From Spirochaetales bacterium (GTDB lineage Bacteria; Spirochaetota; Spirochaetia; DAHUYW01), in NCBI GenBank assembly GCA_027306915.1, contig DAHUYW010000041.1:1-37344 (forward strand): DNA of 37,344 nt. Direction: 5' to 3'. Below are positions 31,955-37,344 of this stretch, piece by piece. The first letter of the stretch is position 1. Every line of letters begins with the position of its first letter. A program made the translations under genes and the position numbers. The notes beneath the pieces are model-generated. The model was not told the DNA's origin. It did not search any database and was given only the letters and a program-made list of their open reading frames with translations.

Positions 31955-33475
31955 ATGACAAGCAGAGAGGCTGTATCGAGATTGCAGGCGATCGATCGGG
32001 AGCTTCAGCTCCTCGAGCATGCGAATGCTCTCCTCATGTGGGACGAAGAGACCTACATGCCGGAGAAATCGATTGAAGAGCGCTCGGAGCAGGTTGGCCT
32101 GTTGCAGGCGATAATTCACGAGCGGCTCACTTCGTCCGAGATCGGCGACCTTCTTGCGGAAGCCGGCGCAAGCGACTCCAATCCTCGCGGAGACGCCGCT
32201 CTTCCCGACGAATCGCGGGCCTTCCTGCGTGCCCTCCATAGAAAACACCGCAGAGAGGTCAAGCTCCCCGCCGAGCTTGTCACCGAGCTGGTGAAGGCCG
32301 CGACGATAGGCCAGGCCGTTTGGCGCGAGGCTCGCTCGCGCTCTGACTTCTCGCACTTCGCCCCCAGGCTTCGGAAGCTCGTGGAACTGACCATCCGCAA
32401 GGCCGAGTGCATCGGGTTCGTCGATCATCCCTACGACGCCCTCATCGACGAGTTCGAGCCGTGGGCCACCACCGCCCAGGTCCGCTCCATATTCGCCGTT
32501 CTCGAAAAGCGACTCGGAGAGTTGGTGGCCCGCATCAAGGACGCCCGAAAGATTGACGATGCCTTCCTGCAGGCGGAATACCCGGTTGACAAGCAGGCGG
32601 AGTTCAGCAGGATCCTGCTTGCCGGAATGAGCTTCGATCTCCTGCGGGGTCGCCTCGATCAGTCCGCCCATCCCTTTACGACGACTCTTGGTCGAGACGA
32701 TGTGCGCATTACCGCACGCTACAATCGCAGTTTCCTTAAGACCGGTATCTTTAGCGTCATCCATGAAGCGGGTCACGCGCTCTACGAGCTTGGTTTTGCG
32801 GAATCGATCCGGGGGAGCCTTCTCGCTGCGGGGAGCTCTCTCGGAATTCACGAATCGCAGTCGCGCCTATGGGAGAACATCATCGGCCGAAGCGAACCGT
32901 TCTGGCGCCACTATCTTCCGCAGCTCACCCAGCTCTTTCCGAGCCAGCTAAGGGGCGTAAGCCTCGAGCGTTTCTATCGAGGGATCAACAAGGTTGAGCC
33001 GTCCCTTATCCGTATCGAGGCGGATGAGGTTACCTACAGCCTTCACATCATCCTCCGCTTCGATCTCGAGACGAGACTCGTCACCCGCGAGCTCACGGTG
33101 GACGATCTTCCGGAGGCGTGGAACAGCCGAACGCAGGAGCTCTTCGGAGTTCTTCCAGAAAATGACGCGTCCGGCGTGCTCCAGGACATCCACTGGTCCA
33201 TGGGAAGCTTTGGCTACTTTCCCACCTATGCCCTTGGGAATCTCTACGGGGCGCAGTTCGCGGCAGCGATGCGCAAGGCCATTCCGAGCCTCGATAGCGA
33301 GATTGCAGGTGGGAATCTCGGGGTGATTCTCGAGTGGCTGCGCCGCGAGATCCATGCCCACGGAGCCGCCCTCACCGCAACCGAGCTCTGCGAGCGGGTG
33401 ACCGGACAGTCTCTTTCTCCCGATTACTTTCTCGCGTATCTCGAGGGGAAGTACGTTCCGATCTATGACCTATAG
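31955..33475 (+). CDS. M32 family metallocarboxypeptidase (Taq type)
   Basis: A 506-residue cytoplasmic zinc carboxypeptidase that trims C-terminal residues from peptides. Zinc ligands are H270 and H274 in VIHEAGHALYE plus E300 in GIHESQSRLWEN. The later IRIEADEVTYSLHIILRFDLE is the conserved substrate region of M32 enzymes. The length (about 500) is normal. AGGGGGTGA lies before the ATG. The last 11 bases overlap the next gene's start, so both are probably co-translated. Confidence 0.95.
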   Translation: MTSREAVSRLQAIDRELQLLEHANALLMWDEETYMPEKSIEERSEQVGLLQAIIHERLTSSEIGDLLAEAGASDSNPRGDAALPDESRAFLRALHRKHRREVKLPAELVTELVKAATIGQAVWREARSRSDFSHFAPRLRKLVELTIRKAECIGFVDHPYDALIDEFEPWATTAQVRSIFAVLEKRLGELVARIKDARKIDDAFLQAEYPVDKQAEFSRILLAGMSFDLLRGRLDQSAHPFTTTLGRDDVRITARYNRSFLKTGIFSVIHEAGHALYELGFAESIRGSLLAAGSSLGIHESQSRLWENIIGRSEPFWRHYLPQLTQLFPSQLRGVSLERFYRGINKVEPSLIRIEADEVTYSLHIILRFDLETRLVTRELTVDDLPEAWNSRTQELFGVLPENDASGVLQDIHWSMGSFGYFPTYALGNLYGAQFAAAMRKAIPSLDSEIAGGNLGVILEWLRREIHAHGAALTATELCERVTGQSLSPDYFLAYLEGKYVPIYDL

Positions 33476-34343
33476 CTGGGCAAACGTCGAGAACCCCTTC
33501 TTCTGGCTCTTCTGGTCCGGACTCTTTCTGGGCGCCGCAATCAATCGCGCGATTAAGCCGCGGGTACGACTCGACCGCTGGGTCTTCGTCTATCTCTATC
33601 TTGTGGTTGTGGTGGCGGCTGCCACCCTCGCAGTCATCGCGCCGCGGCTTGCGGCTAGCCCCGCCGGAATGGGAGCACCTCCTTTGGTGCTCGCCGTCAT
33701 GCCTCGGGCGCACGCCGGATTCACTCCGGCATCGCTTGTCTTTGTGCTTGCGACGACAGGAATCAGCTTTCTGGCGGCTCGGTATCGCCGCGCCGCCAGA
33801 ATCCCGGCTCTCGTCGCCATCGTTCTTGTCGTGGCAGGGGCAGGGGCACGCCTTCGGGGTGCAAACCCATTCCTGGGTGAAGAAGCGGCGGCCGGCACCT
33901 TCCAGGTGCTCGCCCTCCATAATGGCATCATGGACGTTGAGATCAACGCCTCCGCACCGGGGCAGGCTCGGCAAGCCCGCCGTGGCTCGCAAGACCAGTC
34001 AAGGGGCCCCGCCGTCACACCCTCCTACGAAACGCTACATGGATACGCCGTCGCTGCCGTCGTTAGGGTTCTCACCGTTCCCGATTGGCTCTTCTTCTTG
34101 TCTTCCGCCCGCTACTACCGCTTGGGTGGACTCGCGGTCCATGGTCCCGCCCTTCGTGCCGCGGGAGGCGGGCTCCGGGCGACGCAAGAAGAGCCAGAAG
34201 CGGCGCCCTTCTGGTTTCCTGCCTTCCGAGCTTCAGAGCACCACTCGAGTCTCTTGGTACCGACCCTCCTGCAGAGCTATCAGATCGTCCTTCTCCCCGA
34301 CCTCTCCGTGCGGGTGACGCCAATCCTAGCGGAAAAGGACTGA
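33465..34343 (+). CDS. Predicted membrane protein of unknown function
   Basis: A 292-residue protein I do not recognise. It has about four membrane helices in the first half (near 10-26, 40-61, 86-105, 113-130). The second half, about 160 residues, holds a hydrophobic stretch VAAVVRVLTVPDWLFFL and ends LLVPTLLQSYQIVLLPDLSV. The start overlaps the M32 gene by 11 bases, which supports translation. The repeated Ala/Gly/Arg composition around 165-182 suggests a loose linker. Function unknown. Confidence 0.65.
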   Translation: MTYSWANVENPFFWLFWSGLFLGAAINRAIKPRVRLDRWVFVYLYLVVVVAAATLAVIAPRLAASPAGMGAPPLVLAVMPRAHAGFTPASLVFVLATTGISFLAARYRRAARIPALVAIVLVVAGAGARLRGANPFLGEEAAAGTFQVLALHNGIMDVEINASAPGQARQARRGSQDQSRGPAVTPSYETLHGYAVAAVVRVLTVPDWLFFLSSARYYRLGGLAVHGPALRAAGGGLRATQEEPEAAPFWFPAFRASEHHSSLLVPTLLQSYQIVLLPDLSVRVTPILAEKD

Positions 34344-34358
34344 AGCGCAGGAGGGCCC

Positions 34359-34373
34359 CTCCGATAATCGGAG
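34359..34373 (+). promoter_or_regulatory. Perfect inverted repeat over a possible -10 box
   Basis: CTCCGAT-A-ATCGGAG forms a perfect 7-bp inverted repeat. It contains GATAAT (34363-34368), which ends 6 bases before ATG 34375. The candidate -35 CTGAAG (34340-34345) is poor. It may be an operator, or its GGAG half may simply be a ribosome site. Confidence 0.35.
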
Positions 34374-34374
34374 T

Positions 34375-34728
34375 ATGATGGTGAGCCTCTACCGCGGCGA
34401 GCCCGTCGGTCGGTTTCGCTACCTTTCCGTCACGAGCCGAGCGACGAGTCTCCTTGTCGTGCGGGAAGTCCTTCTTGCCTCATCGGGACGCGAGATAGTC
34501 TCGGCACACGAGCTCTACCTTCGCTACGGTTCGGCTATTGAGATGGATGCGGCGCTCGCCAGCCTCATTCAGTCGAGGGCTCGTTCGGGCTTCCAGGTCC
34601 TCTACGCCTACCTGCCGGAAAGCCGCCTGCCTCAGAGCGCGCGTCTGGTCCGCGAGTCGGAGCTTCCGAGAACCCCAACTCTCGCCGACTGGATTACTTC
34701 TTGCTTGCCGCCTTCATCTGAGTGCTGA
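34375..34728 (+). CDS. Small protein of unknown function
   Basis: A 117-residue soluble protein I do not recognise. A beta-rich beginning (SLYRGEPVGRFRYLSVTSRA) is followed by a helical VVREVLLASSGREIVSAHEL. ATG 34375 and ATG 34378 are both possible starts, as is GTG 34381; GGAG lies just before. The last 35 bases overlap the convergent phosphatidyltransferase gene. Composition fits a real protein, but the short length and overlap keep confidence moderate. Confidence 0.5.
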   Translation: MMVSLYRGEPVGRFRYLSVTSRATSLLVVREVLLASSGREIVSAHELYLRYGSAIEMDAALASLIQSRARSGFQVLYAYLPESRLPQSARLVRESELPRTPTLADWITSCLPPSSEC

Positions 34729-35482
34729 AATAGACCAGCTTGTCAACAATCGACACCACGAGGAAGACCCCCACGGTGTATTCGAGAATGGTGACAACGA
34801 GTCCGGTCCACCGCCATGTTGCCACAAGCAGGGCGAGGATCTCGAAGGCGTAAAGAACCATAACAGCAAAGATCGAAGCCTTGCCGATAAGAGAGGTTTC
34901 GGGCCGCAGATATCCACGCTTGTGGGTGAGAGCCGTCATTCCGACTATCATCGTAAGTGATCGAAGGACAATCGCAGCGAAGAACCATGACGGAATCAGT
35001 CGATAGGCGAGGAAGGCGATCGAGATGACTCCCAGCACAAGATAGTCGCTGAAGCTGTCCATCACCTTCCCGATCTTGGTGACCTGGTGGGTCATCCGAG
35101 AGAGCGCTCCGTCGAGCATGTCGGTGAGAAATATGATCGTCACAAAGACAAGCAGGATGACGAGGATCGAGCGTTCGCGCGCAAGGACGATGAGAAACGC
35201 GATCGTCGGGAGCGAGCTCAGGCGAGTCATCGTCAAGATGTTCGCAAGGTTGACTCGCTCGAGGGAGATACCCTCCGGCTCGATTTGAAACTGATCCTTC
35301 CGCTGGAGCAGCAGCCAGAGCATGACGAGGTGGTAGACGACTGCCGTTCCGAGAAAGCCGAGCTCCACCGCCAATCGGAACCCGTACCGGACGGCGATCG
35401 CCGAGAAGAATACGCATTGAAATAGAAACAGTGAGCCCCAGGTGAGGAGGATGCTCGCGGCGATGGAACCCTTCGGCTTCAT
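34694..35482 (-). CDS. CDP-alcohol phosphatidyltransferase family protein
   Basis: A 262-residue integral membrane enzyme. The family motif reads D121-M-L-D124-G-A-L-S-R129, then G138, D142 and D146 (DxxDGxxSRx8GxxxDxxxD), with S in place of the usual A. It transfers a phosphoalcohol or phosphatidyl group from a CDP-activated donor. An N-terminal region of about 75 residues with two extra helices precedes the core, unlike standard PgsA, so the acceptor may differ (for example inositol phosphate, serine or another polar head group). ATG 35482 is chosen because the promoter lies directly before it; the upstream open frame crosses the promoter. It is divergent from the PgsA-like gene. Confidence 0.85.
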   Translation of the reverse strand: MKPKGSIAASILLTWGSLFLFQCVFFSAIAVRYGFRLAVELGFLGTAVVYHLVMLWLLLQRKDQFQIEPEGISLERVNLANILTMTRLSSLPTIAFLIVLARERSILVILLVFVTIIFLTDMLDGALSRMTHQVTKIGKVMDSFSDYLVLGVISIAFLAYRLIPSWFFAAIVLRSLTMIVGMTALTHKRGYLRPETSLIGKASIFAVMVLYAFEILALLVATWRWTGLVVTILEYTVGVFLVVSIVDKLVYFSTQMKAASKK

Positions 35483-35492
35483 TGCGCTGTCA

Positions 35493-35521
35493 ACTCTACG
35501 GATCGTTTGAATGCTCGTCAA
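35493..35521 (-). promoter_or_regulatory. Promoter of the 262-residue phosphatidyltransferase
   Basis: Minus strand: -35 TTGACG (35521-35516), 17-base spacer, -10 TAGAGT (35498-35493), then 10 bases to ATG 35482. The mRNA leader would be about 4 bases, too short for a ribosome site. Confidence 0.6.
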
Positions 35522-35575
35522 GACCACCCGTTCGCAATGGGCAGGGATCGGATAGCTAACGACTCCCGCCGCAAC

Positions 35576-35604
35576 TTGACATCTCAATTGAGAACAAGTA
35601 TGGT
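35576..35604 (+). promoter_or_regulatory. Promoter of the PgsA-like gene, placed for a leaderless mRNA
   Basis: -35 TTGACA (35576-35581, perfect), 17-base spacer, -10 TATGGT (35599-35604), 6 bases, ATG at 35611. There is no ribosome site before the ATG. It lies back to back with the promoter of the other phosphatidyltransferase. Confidence 0.7.
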
Positions 35605-35610
35605 CTCGCT

Positions 35611-36195
35611 ATGAGCCTGCCCAACAAACTGACGATTGTCCGGCTTGTGCTCTCACCGTTGCTTTTTGTGGTCTTCTTCATCCCGGTGTGGACCGGCGCC
35701 TTTCAAGCCGGTTCCGTGGTCGCCATCTGGATCATTTTTCTCACGGTAGAACTTACAGACATCCTCGACGGACACCTGGCGCGGAAGTGGGACCAGGTTT
35801 CAGATGTCGGCAAGGTGCTCGATCCTTTTGCCGACGTCGTGAGCCGGCTGACGTACTTCATCTGCTTCACGGGATTCGGCGTGATGCCGATATGGATTCT
35901 CGCGATCCTCGTGTATCGGGAGATCGGAATCACCTTCCTGCGTTCCGTCCTGTTCCGCCGTGGAATTGCCGTCGCAGCCAACGCCTGGGGGAAGGCTAAG
36001 GCGGTCACCTATGCCGTCGCCGGGGTCGCTGGCTTTGCGGTGGTCTCGATCGATCGCCTCGGGCTCTTTCCGTCGAGCTTCAAGGTGCTTTCCCTGATCG
36101 CGCTCGTCATCTTCCTTCTCGCGGTTGTCGCCTCCGTGGGTTCCTTTGTCACCTACCTTCTGGCGCTGATATCGAGCGAGCGGCCTGCGCGATAG
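35611..36195 (+). CDS. pgsA: CDP-diacylglycerol-glycerol-3-phosphate phosphatidyltransferase (PgsA-like)
   Basis: A 194-residue membrane enzyme that makes phosphatidylglycerol phosphate from CDP-diacylglycerol and glycerol 3-phosphate. The motif D50-I-L-D53-G-H-L-A-R58, G67, D71, D75 is exact. The N-terminus SLPNKLTIVRLVLSP and the later YREIGITFLRSVLFRRG match PgsA. Length is standard (180-200). The HAD phosphatase gene follows after 31 bases, on the same strand. Its mRNA is predicted to be leaderless. A close relative acting on another alcohol cannot be excluded. Confidence 0.88.
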   Translation: MSLPNKLTIVRLVLSPLLFVVFFIPVWTGAFQAGSVVAIWIIFLTVELTDILDGHLARKWDQVSDVGKVLDPFADVVSRLTYFICFTGFGVMPIWILAILVYREIGITFLRSVLFRRGIAVAANAWGKAKAVTYAVAGVAGFAVVSIDRLGLFPSSFKVLSLIALVIFLLAVVASVGSFVTYLLALISSERPAR

Positions 36196-36226
36196 GCACG
36201 GCGCAGCTCTTGTGGCTACCGGTGCG

Positions 36227-37066
36227 ATGAAGCCAATCGATCGGCTCACCCAACGAGAGGCAGCCGGCGTACGCTTGGTTCTGACTGATATCGATGACAC
36301 TCTTACCTCGGACGGCTACCTCGTTCCCTCCGCCTTTCAGGCGCTTTGGGACCTCCACGCATCCGATATCGCTGTCGTTCCAGTTACCGGGAGACCGGCG
36401 GGCTGGTGTGATCTCATCATCCGCGAGTGGCCGGTCGCGGCAGTCATAGGCGAAAACGGCGCGTTCGTTTACTACCGGTCTCGTGCTGCAGGGGGCGGAG
36501 CGGGCGCCGGTGATGCCGTAGGCGGCCGCATCGCCGAGTTCACTCATCCCAGCGTGGCCGGCGAGGAGATTCGCCGAAGGCTTTCCGAGGTTCGCGAGGC
36601 AGTCCTTTCTGAGGTACCGGGTGCTCGGGTTGCCCGCGATCAGTTTTCCCGGATCTATGATCTGGCTATCGATTTCCGAGAGGATCCGCCTTATCTTCCA
36701 TTGTCGGAGGCTCAGCGGATCAAGTCCATCTGCGAGCGCTTCGGCGCCCGCGCAAAGATCAGCTCGATCCACGTGAACACCTGGTTCGGGAACTACGACA
36801 AGCTTTCGATGGCGCGGCTGTTCCTTGCCGAACATTGGAAGATGAACGACGACGCGCTCCACGAGGCGGTCCTGTACTGTGGAGACTCTCCGAACGACGA
36901 GCCGATGTTTCGCTTCTTTCCACTCGCCTGCGGCGTGGCGAACATCAGCCGCTACTTCGATCTCCTTGAGGCGCGCCCCGCGTTCGTTTCCGCACGAGAG
37001 GGGGGCGAAGGCTTCGCAGAGATCGCGGGCACCCTGCTCGAGAAGCGCAAAAAAAGTAGTCCATGA
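36227..37066 (+). CDS. HAD-IIB family phosphatase
   Basis: A 279-residue cytoplasmic HAD phosphatase of the Cof/sucrose-phosphatase type. The nucleophile motif is LVLTDIDDTLTSDGYL. Motif 2 is VVPVTGRPAGWC, with IGENGAFVYY typical of IIB enzymes. The motif 3 lysine is near NYDKLSMARLF and motif 4 is CGDSPNDEPMFRFF. GENGA and GDSPNDEPMF resemble mannosyl-3-phosphoglycerate or sucrose-phosphate phosphatases, so a sugar phosphate is a likely substrate. The start is uncertain: ATG 36227 or GTG 36212, neither with a clear ribosome site. It is likely co-transcribed with pgsA; whether it works in lipid synthesis is open. Confidence 0.88.
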   Translation: MKPIDRLTQREAAGVRLVLTDIDDTLTSDGYLVPSAFQALWDLHASDIAVVPVTGRPAGWCDLIIREWPVAAVIGENGAFVYYRSRAAGGGAGAGDAVGGRIAEFTHPSVAGEEIRRRLSEVREAVLSEVPGARVARDQFSRIYDLAIDFREDPPYLPLSEAQRIKSICERFGARAKISSIHVNTWFGNYDKLSMARLFLAEHWKMNDDALHEAVLYCGDSPNDEPMFRFFPLACGVANISRYFDLLEARPAFVSAREGGEGFAEIAGTLLEKRKKSSP

Positions 37067-37068
37067 CA

Positions 37069-37097
37069 TTGACATTATTCGTCGGATCGGGTATATT
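37069..37097 (+). promoter_or_regulatory. Strong near-consensus promoter of a stable RNA, probably an rRNA operon
   Basis: -35 TTGACA (37069-37074, perfect), 17-base spacer, -10 TATATT (37092-37097). An A-run at about 37049-37055 sits in the UP-element position. This is the strongest promoter in the window. Transcription should begin near 37104. Confidence 0.85.
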
Positions 37098-37103
37098 TTC
37101 TTT

Positions 37104-37344
37104 CGCCTCTTGCGAGAACGAGAGGCGCTGCTGACAGGGTTCGGTCTTTCCTTTATAAGTGAAAGAAACCATCTACAGGTGTAGGCTACACAACAAGTTA
37201 GGCCCGCTTAAGAGATGTACCGACTGTCTTCGAGTGGGGCGACTCCAAGGAGTCAAGGCCCGGATGCTCTTTTACAAGAGGACTCTGCCTGAGGGTTCGG
37301 CTGCCAGGGGGTAGTCGGGGCTGATGAAGGGGAGTCAACAGGGA
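37104..37344 (+). ncRNA. Untranslated leader with boxA, probable rRNA operon leader (partial)
   Basis: No supported reading frame lies downstream of the strong promoter. The RNA would open with a hairpin (GCCTCT 37105-37110 with AGAGGC 37121-37126). Other hairpins include GACTCCAAGGAGTC (37241-37254). TGCTCTTTTACA (37265-37276) matches the E. coli rRNA boxA (TGCTCTTTAACA) at 11 of 12 positions and follows a boxB-like hairpin, the same order as in E. coli rrn leaders. The 16S gene would begin past the right edge. The promoter and boxA are seen; the rRNA operon is inferred. Confidence 0.65.

Noticed and set aside
33372..33992. 206-codon minus-strand frame over the M32 / membrane protein junction
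   Set aside because: Composition is rich in Arg, Asp, His and Gly without structure, and the plus-strand frames are better supported.
37317..37344. GGGGCTGA and following bases resemble the 5' end of a tmRNA
   Set aside because: The match is good for only the first 8-9 bases, the GGATTCGAC part is poor, and it would lie over 200 bases after the promoter. The rRNA-leader reading explains promoter, hairpins and boxA better.

Overview
This is a GC-rich bacterial window, most likely from a free-living member of the Spirochaetota. The lineage call rests on an ABC-sugar binding protein whose mature end reads GGQKEG, a caspase-like lipoprotein with surface repeats of the type known from Leptospira (LA_2272-like), and the general gene set. 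It is an inference; no 16S sequence lies inside the window. Most genes are ordinary and complete.

Layout. Positions 1-143 are the leader-distal end of a type I-C-like CRISPR array. A soluble PAS-GAF hybrid histidine kinase and a TspO-like membrane protein follow on the minus strand. From 3531 to 11393 a carbohydrate-uptake locus runs on the plus strand: GH1 beta-glycosidase, periplasmic sugar-binding protein, two permeases, and a YesM/YesN-type kinase and AraC-type regulator. The genes are mostly coupled or overlapping. A convergent DODA-type dioxygenase, a secreted GH51 arabinofuranosidase lipoprotein and an RpiR-type regulator follow. From 19205 down to 15547 an ECF sigma factor, a membrane-bound putative anti-sigma factor and a caspase-like repeat lipoprotein form a tight three-gene operon, with a 609-residue protein of unknown function upstream. 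Then come groEL, a small conserved-looking gene, the yajC-secD-secF secretion operon, an ACT-domain protein, a NagD-like phosphatase and an alpha/beta hydrolase. A full T-box leader with its terminator precedes thrS. The rest holds an M32 carboxypeptidase, two unknown genes, two divergent CDP-alcohol phosphatidyltransferases (one PgsA-like) and a HAD phosphatase.

The window ends in a strong, untranslated transcription unit. It has a near-consensus promoter, hairpins and a boxA-like element matching the antitermination signal of rRNA operons, so a 16S gene probably begins just beyond the right edge.

The points most worth following are: (1) the sigma/anti-sigma/caspase-like lipoprotein operon with seven exact-length 16-residue repeats; (2) at least three genes whose -10 box ends 6 bases before the start codon, which predicts leaderless mRNAs; (3) a threonine T-box in what looks like a spirochaete; and (4) a 31-codon GTG-initiated reading frame whose stop overlaps the start of a sugar permease.
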